Shown here in pieces: positions 37,655 to 45,469 of a stretch of 64,000 nucleotides of DNA (its first letter is position 1; every line of letters begins with the position of its first letter). The notes below the pieces were generated by a model that was not told the origin of the DNA, did not search any database, and saw only the letters and a program-made list of their open reading frames with translations. The stretch is taken from assembly GCF_017814275.1 (NCBI RefSeq), contig NZ_JAGIYQ010000003.1:124001-188000 (forward strand), written 5' to 3'. The translations under genes were made by a program, and so were the position numbers. The DNA comes from Gottfriedia endophytica (GTDB lineage: Bacteria > Bacillota > Bacilli > Bacillales > Bacillaceae_G).

Positions 37655-38491
37655 CTACCTCATAGATTTTCTATATCCTGCTTTTTGTGCTTCTTCCTCT
37701 GTGCAGAAGGTTTGTTCTGGCTTAGTGATTTGGTAGTATTGGCCGCCTGGAACGTGGTAGATTTTTTTGCCAGAGCTTGTGATATTTCCTTTTATTACTT
37801 TTTTGCATTGTTGATTTGAAGAAGGGGTATTCGTTGTATTTGGACTAGATGAAGTAGTTTGTTTATTATTTCCGGATTGCTTTGTTGCGTGATCATTGAA
37901 TCCTCTATCAGTTACATAATTTTCAATAGACCAAATACCGATAGCTTTCTTTTGAGCTTTTGATTGTATATCTCTGAATTCATCAATATGTTTTGTGTTT
38001 GGTGGATAGACGTATGCTACTCTTGCAAGACCTTTTTCGAGTAATTGTTCATTGATCATTTTTCCATTCATATATATATAGGCAAGTAATCTACCATACT
38101 TGTCACGTTCGCCAATACCTAGTTCAACTTGTATAGTGCTGCCTGATGGTAAAGTTTGTTTAGTGAAATTACTCGCTTCTTTTCCAAATGGTTCGACAGG
38201 CTTATGTGGATGAACTGTTTCAGGTGTATCAATTAGTAACAACCGAACAGTTTCCGAACGTCCATTAAAATTAATTTTTAAAGTATCGCCATCAATTACA
38301 CGTTCGACTTTTGCATCAAATAATAAATTGTTATGATGTGTATTTGATGATTGTTGATTTGAACTTGTATTTTTGGTTTGATTATGTATATTTTGGCTTG
38401 ATGAATGAAGGGTAGTATTGCTTGAACTACAACCTGATAATAAGATTACTATTGCTAAAACTATACTAGATAAATTTCTGGTAATTTTCAT
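37655..38491 (-). CDS. Thermonuclease family lipoprotein (YncB-like) with C-terminal sunset domain
   Basis: A 278-residue secreted nuclease anchored by Cys21 (LLSGC). A Ser/Asn-rich spacer leads to the staphylococcal-nuclease domain, with VIDGDTLKI, the active-site arginine in VRLLLIDTPET, the glutamate in EPFGKEAS and the second arginine in DKYGRLLAY. The C-terminal 50 residues (GNITSSGKKIYHVPGGQYY, then FCTEEEAQKAGYRKS) form the small extra domain seen in many Bacillus nucleases. It likely degrades extracellular DNA and RNA with calcium. The ATG is preceded by AGGAGG. Family 3 array 2 abuts its stop. Confidence 0.88.
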   Translation of the reverse strand: MKITRNLSSIVLAIVILLSGCSSSNTTLHSSSQNIHNQTKNTSSNQQSSNTHHNNLLFDAKVERVIDGDTLKINFNGRSETVRLLLIDTPETVHPHKPVEPFGKEASNFTKQTLPSGSTIQVELGIGERDKYGRLLAYIYMNGKMINEQLLEKGLARVAYVYPPNTKHIDEFRDIQSKAQKKAIGIWSIENYVTDRGFNDHATKQSGNNKQTTSSSPNTTNTPSSNQQCKKVIKGNITSSGKKIYHVPGGQYYQITKPEQTFCTEEEAQKAGYRKSMR

Positions 38492-38547
38492 TTCTGCCTC
38501 CTATTCTCTTGTTTTAGTATAATAGGATAGATGAAAAATTGAAATGA

Positions 38548-38596
38548 AAAAAAGCTATCAAAAATCGTACTTAATACGATTTTTGATAGCTTTTTA
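38548..38596. terminator. Very strong bidirectional terminator after the CAP-domain gene
   Basis: A 21-bp perfect stem (38549-38569 with 38575-38595; arms AAAAAGCTATC... and ...GATAGCTTTTT) has a five-base loop. It ends the minus-strand CAP-domain gene and insulates the nuclease promoter. Confidence 0.9.
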
Positions 38597-38605
38597 AATA
38601 CCTAA

Positions 38606-39469
38606 TTATTTACCAGTAAACATTTGTGACCATGAGTTTGTTCTTGAATCATAACCAACACCAATGTTAGTTAAGCTTGGGTTCATAATGTTTGCACGGT
38701 GACCTGCACTATTCATCCATGCATTTACAACTTCCTCAGGTGACTTTTGACCTTGAGCGATGTTTTCAGCAGCACTTGAGAATGAAATTCCGAATTGTTT
38801 CATCATATCAAATGGAGATCCGTATTTTGGACTTGTGTGATCAAAATAGTGTTCATCTGTCATATCTTGTGCTTTAATGCGAGCAACTTTACCTAATGCA
38901 TCGTCAGCTTTTAACGGTTTTAAACCTTGTTTTGCACGTTCAGCATTTGTTAAATCAATAACTTTTAATTCAAAAGCAGACATCGTAGAAGATGTACTTG
39001 GTTTTTGACTTGAAGCTGGTTTGCTAGGTTGAGTTTGAGCTGGTTTGCTAGGTTGTGTTTGTGCCGGTTTACTTGGTTGAGATTGAACCGGTTTGCTAGG
39101 TTGTTTTTGTACTGGATTAGTAGGTGCTACATTACCATTAGATGGTGTTGCTGGGTTTTGTTTAATTGATGCTAAAATGTTAGCTAATTCTTCTTTTGTA
39201 ATAGTATTGTTTTGTAGATCTTTACTTAATACCATAATAGAAGGAATATTGTTTAATGAGTAAAATTGTTTAGTTGTAGGTGTAGAACCTTGTGTTCCAC
39301 ATGGTACGTTAAAATATGAAAATAAAGATTGTGGGTTATAATTTCCTGGAGCTGCATATTTTACTGTTGCATTATTATTGTTATTAATTGTTTCTGCATG
39401 AGTAGCACCTACAGGAGCAGCCATTAAAATAGTAGATGTAATTGAAGCTAAAGTCATAAGCTTTTTCAT
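38606..39469 (-). CDS. Secreted CAP-domain (SCP-like, YkwD-type) protein
   Basis: A 287-residue secreted protein. The signal peptide (MKKLMTLASITSTILMAAP) is followed by a ~90-residue N-terminal region, then four to five QPSKPAQT-type repeats forming a Pro/Lys linker (about 135-165), then a CAP domain with AERAKQGLKPL, AENIAQGQKSPEEVVNAWMNS, GHRANIMNP and the final YDSRTNSWSQMFTGK. YkwD-like proteins are common at bacillus spore and cell surfaces; the activity is unknown. I chose the ATG at 39469 because AGGAGG lies 7 bases upstream. Confidence 0.88.
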   Translation of the reverse strand: MKKLMTLASITSTILMAAPVGATHAETINNNNNATVKYAAPGNYNPQSLFSYFNVPCGTQGSTPTTKQFYSLNNIPSIMVLSKDLQNNTITKEELANILASIKQNPATPSNGNVAPTNPVQKQPSKPVQSQPSKPAQTQPSKPAQTQPSKPASSQKPSTSSTMSAFELKVIDLTNAERAKQGLKPLKADDALGKVARIKAQDMTDEHYFDHTSPKYGSPFDMMKQFGISFSSAAENIAQGQKSPEEVVNAWMNSAGHRANIMNPSLTNIGVGYDSRTNSWSQMFTGK

Positions 39470-39937
39470 AGTGTTGCCTCCTAAGTGTGTTTGTTTTTGT
39501 TTACAAATTGAGTTTAACATGATTAGAAATGTAATAATTACGGAAAAAAATGGGGAGGCATTTTTTTAACAGATAATGGTATGGAAAATGTTTTCAATTA
39601 AATTTGAAGAAAGAATAAGTGTTAATAGAATGGGGGGATAATAGACTTGTAAAACCAAAATAAAATTTAGGTCAGAAGTTTTTTGTGAAAAAATACCATT
39701 AAAAAATTTGTCAAATTAGGTTTAATATAGGTTTGTTGTTATAATTGAGGGATATTCTGGAAGTAATGTTTGATTGGAGTTAATATTGTAAACTGTTTGT
39801 AACATATGTCTTATTGATGTGATAAAAGGTTAGTTGTATTTATAATGTGGGGGACTTCAATAAGTAGTATCTAATTAGAAGATATATATAATAGAAGAAG
39901 TTGGTTTTTGATTAGAAAATAAGTGAGAGAGCTGTTT
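39470..39937. other. Gene-free AT-rich region upstream of the CAP-domain gene
   Basis: It contains the promoter of the minus-strand CAP gene. I see no reading frame, hairpin or repeat copy until the MITE duplication at 39938. Confidence 0.35.
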
Positions 39938-39945
39938 TTAATTTT

Positions 39946-40161
39946 GGCTCTTTTCTAAAAAAATGTTGCTACCCGAGATTAATAATTTTAAAGACAGAAG
40001 TTGATTACAATGGAAGGTGCGAGACTCCTGGGGAATAGCGGGAAGGCTGAGACCCCGCAGGCTTGCCGAGGAGGCTAGTTCACACCACGCGGAAAGGGAG
40101 CAACCTGGAGTTGTATCAACTAACGCATTCTAAAATAATAACAATGTATAGGATAACAGCC
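39946..40161 (+). mobile_element. Family 1 MITE, copy 7, with perfect 8-bp duplication
   Basis: A 216 bp element starting GGCTCTTTTCTAAAAAAATG and ending GGATAACAGCC. TTAATTTT is present immediately on both sides (39938-39945 and 40162-40169). This is the clearest copy for defining the ends: terminal GGCT, 8-bp AT-rich duplication, no coding capacity. Confidence 0.88.
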
Positions 40162-40278
40162 TTAATTTTAATAATAATAGAAGGAAATACATCAATTCAT
40201 AGGTATGTATTTACCTTCAATTTTTGATATTTCTTCTTTGATGTTGAACTATCCCTTTTTAGTTTGAAGTGATCCTTT

Positions 40279-41643
40279 TCAATCATTTAATTTTTTTAGA
40301 TTTTCTGCTACGAATTGAACGTTTGTTCCGACTACTACTTGTACATTTGTGTCATCTAATTTAATTACACCTCGTGCACCAGCTTTTTTTAATATTGCTT
40401 CATTTATTTTTGAAGTATCTTTAACTTGTAAACGTAAGCGGGTAGTATAGTGGTCAATATTCTTTAAATTTTCTTTTCCGCCTAAACCCTGTAGATAGAG
40501 AGAATCACCGATTTCTGTAGTAACTTCATTTAATTCGATTTCTTCATCTTCACGTCCAGGTGTTTTTATATTAAATTGTGTAATTGCAAAGTAGAATACT
40601 AAAAAGTAGATCCCAGCAAATATTAAACCAACAAGGAATAATAAGATCGGTTTTTCAGCGATATTAAAGTTTAATAAATAATCCATGAATCCTGCAGAGA
40701 ATGTAAATCCATCTCGGATTCCGAGAAAATTAACTACTAGAAATGAAATAGCAGTTAAAATTGCATGAACAACATACAGTACTGGAGCAAGAAACATGAA
40801 TGAGAATTCAATGGGTTCTGTAATACCAGTTATAAATGAAGTTAGTGCAAAGCCACTATACATGCCGAGCATTGCTCGTCGTTTTTCTTTCTTAGCAGCG
40901 GCAGCCATAGCAAACGCAGCAGCTGGTAAACCAAACATTGTGATTGGGAAGAAGCCAGTCATATATGTACCTGCAGTTGGGTCTAAAGCAAAGAAGCGAT
41001 TTAGATCGCCATATATGACTTTACCTGCAGTATTTGTGAATGAACCGAATTGGAACCAAAAAATACTGTTAATGACGTGGTGTAAGCCAAATGGTATGGA
41101 CAGTCGATTTAATAGTCCATATATAGCTGCTCCAATCGCACCTAATCCAATAATTGCATTTCCGAGAGTATCAATTCCATGCTGAATGATTGGCCATACA
41201 TAACCAAACCCCCAAGAGAAAAATAACATGATAGCTGATGTAATAATTGGAACAAATCGGCGTCCACTAAAAAAGCCTAACCAATCAGGTAGCTTTATAC
41301 TATTAAATTTGTTATATAATAAACCAGCTATGACACCAGAAAAAATCCCTCCTAGAGCGCCCATATTAATTGATTCATTTATTGAAGTAGATCCTTTTGT
41401 TAAAACTAAATAGCCAATGGCACCTGCTAATCCAGCAGCCCCATTCCTATCTTTAGAAAGTCCAACTGCAACACCAATTGCAAAAATTAAGGGTAAGTTA
41501 TCAAATATAGCACTACCAGCAGAGGCGATAAAAGGTATGTCTAACAAATCTTTTTGCCCGAAACGAAGTAATAAACCAGCGGCAGGAAGGACAGCAATTG
41601 GTAACATTAATGCTTTACCGATTCGTTGCAAAAAACTAAGCAT
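40279..41643 (-). CDS. PTS EIICB transporter (N-acetylglucosamine/glucose type) lacking the EIIB cysteine
   Basis: A 454-residue sugar phosphotransferase permease. The EIIC domain (about 1-345) has ~10 helices and the sugar-site segments IPFGLHHVINSIFWF and TGITEPIEFSFMFL, typical of the glucose/GlcNAc family (NagP-like). The EIIB domain (about 378-454) normally carries the phosphocysteine in D-x-C-x-TRLR. Here the segment is IDHYTTRLRL, with Tyr399 in place of Cys (codon TAT, one base from TGT). Either EIIB is inactive, with phosphate coming from another IIB, or the gene is decaying. The ATG follows GGAGG. A hairpin sits in the leader. No EIIA is nearby. Confidence 0.82.
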   Translation of the reverse strand: MLSFLQRIGKALMLPIAVLPAAGLLLRFGQKDLLDIPFIASAGSAIFDNLPLIFAIGVAVGLSKDRNGAAGLAGAIGYLVLTKGSTSINESINMGALGGIFSGVIAGLLYNKFNSIKLPDWLGFFSGRRFVPIITSAIMLFFSWGFGYVWPIIQHGIDTLGNAIIGLGAIGAAIYGLLNRLSIPFGLHHVINSIFWFQFGSFTNTAGKVIYGDLNRFFALDPTAGTYMTGFFPITMFGLPAAAFAMAAAAKKEKRRAMLGMYSGFALTSFITGITEPIEFSFMFLAPVLYVVHAILTAISFLVVNFLGIRDGFTFSAGFMDYLLNFNIAEKPILLFLVGLIFAGIYFLVFYFAITQFNIKTPGREDEEIELNEVTTEIGDSLYLQGLGGKENLKNIDHYTTRLRLQVKDTSKINEAILKKAGARGVIKLDDTNVQVVVGTNVQFVAENLKKLND

Positions 41644-41679
41644 TTAATGAATCCTCCAATCAATTTACCTAACTTTATA

Positions 41680-41710
41680 AATAGGTTTTCAATTTTAGAG
41701 GAAACCTATT
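41680..41710 (-). promoter_or_regulatory. Leader hairpin of the PTS gene
   Basis: AATAGGTTT pairs with AAACCTATT across a 13-base loop about 40 bases upstream of the PTS start. PTS genes are often controlled by antiterminator-binding leader hairpins, but no terminator follows here, so this remains a possibility only. Confidence 0.35.
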
Positions 41711-41733
41711 CTGTTGGAAATTGAGTTTTTTCA

Positions 41734-41874
41734 GGATCTTGTCTAAATGATTGTTGTTTTTAAAATGATTTTGTAATAGGAAACGTATAAATAAGTTGAT
41801 TGGAAAGCGAGCATCCTTGAGTTCAATCAACTTATCTCACTGTCTACATAGAAACAAATTTTACGAAATTTGGC
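41734..41874 (+). mobile_element. Family 1 MITE, internally deleted copy 8
   Basis: Only ~141 bp remain. The left terminal region (GGATCTTGTCTAAATGATTG) and AGTTGATTGG join directly to AAAGCGAGCATCCTTGAG and AATCAACTT, skipping the ~80 bp GC-rich centre. No exact flanking duplication is visible. Confidence 0.7.
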
Positions 41875-41913
41875 ATTTTTAACGAAGGTTCTTGTATCCT
41901 TATGATTTGAAAA

Positions 41914-41945
41914 TAAAAAAGGGAATGCTTTCGCATTTCCCTTTT
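41914..41945 (-). terminator. Terminator of the SASP gene
   Basis: AAAAGGGAATGC pairs with GCATTTCCCTTTT (one bulge); on the minus strand a long T-run follows. It lies about 20 bases after the SASP stop. Confidence 0.82.
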
Positions 41946-41965
41946 AATCCATCTTTATTCAATTC

Positions 41966-42154
41966 TTAGTTCCCTTTAAGATGACTTTGAGCTTGAGCAA
42001 TTAAGCGTTTAGTCATTTCTCCACCAACAGATCCATTAGCACGAGAAGTAGTATCAGAACTTAAGTTAACCCCGAATTCATTTGCAATTTCATATTTAAA
42101 TTGGTCAAGTGCCTGTTGAACACCTGGCACTAAAAGATTATTTGTGTTAGCCAT
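41966..42154 (-). CDS. Alpha/beta-type small acid-soluble spore protein
   Basis: A 62-residue SASP that coats DNA in the dormant spore and protects it. It shows the family signature from [12 protein letters not shown] (the germination protease cuts in the EIA region, residues ~22-24) through [13 protein letters not shown]. The ATG follows AAGGGGG. It is made in the forespore, and a sigma-G-like promoter is visible upstream. It proves spore-forming ancestry. Confidence 0.95.
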   Translation of the reverse strand: MANTNNLLVPGVQQALDQFKYEIANEFGVNLSSDTTSRANGSVGGEMTKRLIAQAQSHLKGN

Positions 42155-42170
42155 ATAATATTAACCCCCT

Positions 42171-42228
42171 TAAATGTAAGTTTGGTCTTACATTTAATAG
42201 TATAAGTTTCAATAGGGGTATTTCATGT
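42171..42228 (-). promoter_or_regulatory. Forespore (sigma-G/F-like) promoter and leader hairpin of the SASP gene
   Basis: On the minus strand ACATGA (42228-42223), an 18-base spacer and TATACTA (42204-42198) match the sigma-G consensus (GCATR and CATNHTA) with one mismatch each. Downstream TAAATGTAAG-6-CTTACATTTA (42196-42171) is a perfect 10-bp hairpin that would sit at the very 5' end of the mRNA, next to the ribosome site. Confidence 0.6.
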
Positions 42229-42252
42229 ATGGTAATTTGAGACAATCTAAAG

Positions 42253-42696
42253 TTAAGTTAACTTTTTAATGACAGCTTTTCCTTCTACTACTAATAAATT
42301 TTGCTGATTATATACATTTGTACTTAATGTAACAATTTTTTTATCTTCTCGTTTAGATAGTACTATCACTTTAACAGTTATAATATCACCGATTTTAACG
42401 GGTGCTTTAAAAGATGTTTCTTGAGATAAATAAATCGTATTCTTACCAGGTAATTTTGATCCAAGTACTGCACTAATGTAACTACAAATCAACATTCCAT
42501 GTGCGATTCTTTCCTGAAAAATTGATTTGTTTGCAAAGTCATCTAACAAATGAACTGGATTGACATCTGTTGATATCCTCGCGAAATCCTCAATATCTTT
42601 TGATGTAATTTCCTTTGTTAAGGTTGCTTCATCACCAATTGAAAGTTCATCAAACCTAACATCTACTACTTGCGCAGCAGCTTTAAAGATATCCAT
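42253..42696 (-). CDS. phaJ: MaoC-like (R)-specific enoyl-CoA hydratase PhaJ
   Basis: A 147-residue hotdog-fold hydratase that supplies (R)-3-hydroxyacyl-CoA for PHA synthesis from fatty-acid oxidation intermediates. The catalytic Asp/His motif is DVNPVHLLDDFANKSIFQ followed by RIAHGML near residues 50-75. The ATG at 42696 follows AAGGGGG; an upstream in-frame ATG has no site. It lies just downstream of phaP on the same strand, so it belongs to the PHA gene cluster. The gene name rests on context as well as family. Confidence 0.8.
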   Translation of the reverse strand: MDIFKAAAQVVDVRFDELSIGDEATLTKEITSKDIEDFARISTDVNPVHLLDDFANKSIFQERIAHGMLICSYISAVLGSKLPGKNTIYLSQETSFKAPVKIGDIITVKVIVLSKREDKKIVTLSTNVYNQQNLLVVEGKAVIKKLT

Positions 42697-42766
42697 ATTG
42701 TTCCCCCTTTTCATAGATGTTCTATGCAAAAATAAAGGGTAACTAAGGAGAATGAAAAGATAGTTA

Positions 42767-43261
42767 TTATAATTTGTTAAATGGTAAGTTTCGAAACTGT
42801 GTTAACCAATCTTCTTGTTGTTTTTGAAACTCTTGGAAGTATTTGTTCCATTGATTTGCAGATGAATTAGATGGTTGTGTCCAAAGTTGCTGTAATGATT
42901 GTTGTTGTTGTTTTAGGAAGGATTGCATGGAAGTATAGAAATTTTGATAAGGATTTGTTGTATTTTGCCACGTCGATTGAAATGAGATTAGTTGATCTTG
43001 TACTTGTTTGAATAATTGATTAAATCCATCAGTTAAATTGGCTGGATTAGATTCTTTGTAGAGTTGTTCAAACTGTTCCATCATCGATTTTTGATGGCTT
43101 TGAATTTTCTCATTCAGTGAAGCCCATTGTCTTGCTTGTTCTTCTAATAGAGATTCTGTCCATTGTTGGTATTGAAGTTGTTGATCTAAGAGCGATTGAA
43201 GAATTTTTTGAGATTGTTCAGTTGAATTTTCAATAAAGCTAGCATAAGGATTTGTTGACAT
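42767..43261 (-). CDS. phaP: PHA granule-associated phasin PhaP
   Basis: A 164-residue Gln-rich helical protein of the Bacillus phasin type, which coats polyhydroxyalkanoate granules. It starts MSTNPYASFIENSTEQSQK and keeps repeating amphipathic helices rich in Q and W (QYQQWTESLLEEQARQW). The ATG at 43261 follows GGGAGG by 7 bases; an upstream in-frame start would lie within that site. It is downstream of phaQ on the same strand. Confidence 0.85.
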   Translation of the reverse strand: MSTNPYASFIENSTEQSQKILQSLLDQQLQYQQWTESLLEEQARQWASLNEKIQSHQKSMMEQFEQLYKESNPANLTDGFNQLFKQVQDQLISFQSTWQNTTNPYQNFYTSMQSFLKQQQQSLQQLWTQPSNSSANQWNKYFQEFQKQQEDWLTQFRNLPFNKL

Positions 43262-43310
43262 TGTTAAACCTCCCAATTTTATATTGTAAATGCTTTAGGC
43301 ATTTTCAAAA

Positions 43311-43727
43311 TTAGTCATTCTTATCGGTAAAATTTGAAATAGGAAATAGCGAATTTGTATAAATGCTAAAGAATGTCTGTAGCATTTGTTGGTACTGGAG
43401 AAATGAAGAATGGCATGTTTTTAAAAAAGCTTCACCTTCTTCAGTAATGGAATAAATTCGTTTTGCAGGACCTTCTTCTCCTTGCTCCCAATTTGATTTG
43501 ATGTAATGATCTTTTTCTAGTTGACGAAGAGTTCGATACACATTACTTGAATCAATTGTTGTAAACCCTAAATCTAAAAGTACTTGCATTAGTTTATAGC
43601 CATGCATATTCCATTGTTTCAGGCTTAAAAGTAAGAATGGTATTAAAAAATTTTTTGGAACGGCCACATTATCAGTTGTGTTACTTTCGGGTATATTTTT
43701 TGGCTGTTCATCTTTCGAAAATGTCAA
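43311..43727 (-). CDS. phaQ: PhaQ, PadR-type repressor of the phasin gene
   Basis: A 138-residue PadR-family winged-helix regulator. The DNA-binding region is near 25-80 (LSLKQWNMHGYKLMQVLLDL, then SNVYRTLRQLEKDHYI). In Bacillus megaterium PhaQ represses phaQP and senses poly(3-hydroxybutyrate) (established knowledge). I place the start at TTG 43727: AGGGGGA lies 6 bases upstream. A TTG 6 bases earlier abuts the ribosome site. It is divergent from phaR, with about 200 bases between. Confidence 0.85.
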   Translation of the reverse strand: MTFSKDEQPKNIPESNTTDNVAVPKNFLIPFLLLSLKQWNMHGYKLMQVLLDLGFTTIDSSNVYRTLRQLEKDHYIKSNWEQGEEGPAKRIYSITEEGEAFLKTCHSSFLQYQQMLQTFFSIYTNSLFPISNFTDKND

Positions 43728-43935
43728 AACCAATCCCCCTTATTTTTGTATTAGTGAAAAGTAACCATATGTGTAATTTACACTTAGTGGAAAACATTGT
43801 CAATATAATTTGAATAATCAGTATTAGTGTTTTTTCGACTAATTCAAACATGCAGTGTAGAAACTTATCGAAAAGATTGAATTGTTTGTCAATTGCATAC
43901 AACTTATACTAGAAGAGTGATAAGGAGGTAGTGAA

Positions 43936-44379
43936 ATGACAAATCAGAACTTCACAGATCCATTAAAAATATGGAAGGAGATTTATGATACAAACGAAAA
44001 ATTCTTTGGAAAAATGGTAAACGACTCTGTTCAAAAAGAGGAGTTTTCCTCTTGGATGGGGACTATTTTAGATTTCAATTTATATTGTAAAAAAATGTTA
44101 AATGACCAATCTAAGTTATTTTTAGATGCTAATAATTTTCCTTCAAAGGACGATATTGCAAGTGTCGCATCAATGGTTGTGAATGTTGAAGCTAAAGTAG
44201 ATGCTCTAGAAGAACAATTAGATAATCAACAATCTTCTGAAGTGGATGTTTTAAGTTTAAAAAAAGACGTAACAAAATTGAAAACTGATACTAAGTCAAT
44301 TCAAACTCAAATTGGAGAAGTAAAATCAACACTATCAAATATTGAAGAGTTATTAAAGAAAATTACTTCTGAAAAATAA
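43936..44379 (+). CDS. phaR: Class IV PHA synthase subunit PhaR
   Basis: PhaR (147 residues) is the non-catalytic partner of PhaC in class IV PHA synthases. The N-terminal part carries DPLKIWKEIYDTNEKFF and SWMGTILDFNLY; the C-terminal half (about 85-145) is a coiled coil (VEAKVDALEEQL...). The ATG follows AAGGAGG. phaB begins 24 bases downstream. It is typical only of Bacillus-type PHA clusters. Confidence 0.88.
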   Translation: MTNQNFTDPLKIWKEIYDTNEKFFGKMVNDSVQKEEFSSWMGTILDFNLYCKKMLNDQSKLFLDANNFPSKDDIASVASMVVNVEAKVDALEEQLDNQQSSEVDVLSLKKDVTKLKTDTKSIQTQIGEVKSTLSNIEELLKKITSEK

Positions 44380-44403
44380 ACTAACTATTGAGGAGAATGG
44401 ATA

Positions 44404-45144
44404 ATGGAACTTAATAATCGCGTTGCAATTATTACAGGTGGTTCGAGAGGTATTGGAAAATCAATTGCATTTTCACTTGCTGAAAAGGGAGTAAAAGTAG
44501 TCATAAATTACAACAGCAGTGAAGCACAAGCAAAAAAGGTTGTAGATGATTTAAATGAACGAGGATTTGAGGCAATGGCAATTCAAGCAAACGTTGCAAA
44601 TTTAGAGGATGCAAAGAGTTTGGTAGAGCGAACTGTTGAACAATTTGGCAGATTAGATATTATAGTAAATAATGCTGGAATAACTCGTGATCGTACATTT
44701 AAAAAACTAAAAGAAGAAGATTGGCATGAAGTAATTAATGTCAATTTAAATAGTGTTTACAATACTTGTACAGCTTCTTTACCACATTTAACGGATTCTG
44801 ATAATGCACGGATTATTAACATTTCATCGATTATTGGTCAATCAGGTGGTTTTGGACAGACAAATTATTCAGCTGCAAAAGCAGGAATGATTGGTTTCAC
44901 AAAATCATTTGCACTGGAACTTGCTCGAACAAATATAACGGTCAATGCAATTTGTCCAGGTTTTATTGAAACTGATATGTTAGGCGAAGTTCCAGAAGAA
45001 ATAAAAGAACAAATTAAAGCTAAAATCCCTAAAAAAAGATTCGGTACTCCTGAAGAAATCGCAAAAGCTGTAGTCTATCTTTGCCAGGATGGTGAGTACA
45101 TAACTGGGCAACAAATAAATGTAAACGGTGGGTTATATATGTAA
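44404..45144 (+). CDS. phaB: Acetoacetyl-CoA reductase PhaB
   Basis: PhaB (246 residues) is an NADPH-dependent short-chain dehydrogenase that makes (R)-3-hydroxybutyryl-CoA. It has the cofactor motif TGGSRGIGKSIA, NNAGITRD, catalytic Ser in NISSIIGQSGG and the YSAAKAGMIGF active site (Tyr and Lys). The ATG follows TGAGGAG. It is second in phaRBC. Unusually, a MITE separates it from phaC. Confidence 0.9.
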   Translation: MELNNRVAIITGGSRGIGKSIAFSLAEKGVKVVINYNSSEAQAKKVVDDLNERGFEAMAIQANVANLEDAKSLVERTVEQFGRLDIIVNNAGITRDRTFKKLKEEDWHEVINVNLNSVYNTCTASLPHLTDSDNARIINISSIIGQSGGFGQTNYSAAKAGMIGFTKSFALELARTNITVNAICPGFIETDMLGEVPEEIKEQIKAKIPKKRFGTPEEIAKAVVYLCQDGEYITGQQINVNGGLYM

Positions 45145-45157
45145 CAAGGTTAAAAAA

Positions 45158-45393
45158 GGATCTGTTTTTTAGTTTCTTTTTTACGATAGTTGTTTTTTAA
45201 AAGGTGAATTGTTGATAACCAAGTTGATTGGAGCGGAAGGTGCGAGACTCCTGTGGGAGAAGTGGGCAGGTGAGACCCCGCAGGAGCGATAGCGACGAGG
45301 AGGCTCACCGCCCGCCCCACGGAAAGCGAGCAACCTGGAGCGGAAATCAACTAATCTCACTGTATAAATAGCAACAAAGTTTTCAAAGTGAGC
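45158..45393 (+). mobile_element. Family 1 MITE, copy 9, between phaB and phaC
   Basis: A full-length copy (core GGTGCGAGACTCCTGTGGGA, GGTGAGACCCCGCAGGAGCG) inserted in the 325-base gap between phaB and phaC. In Bacillus megaterium these genes form one operon. Transcribed, the element would form a large GC-rich hairpin. No exact 8-bp duplication remains, suggesting an old insertion. Confidence 0.8.
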
Positions 45394-45469
45394 CTGTATC
45401 TAACGGAGCTTTTATAGAAAAGAGAGCATCTAAATCATTCGTTATTTTTGAAGAAACGGGGGGAGAAAA

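Noticed and set aside
45150-45350. Small frames of the SLSVGRAVSLLVA type inside MITE copies (also near 25561, 29328 and 33411)
   Set aside because: They occur in every family 1 copy because the core is GC-rich and conserved. None has a ribosome site, and orientation differs between copies.
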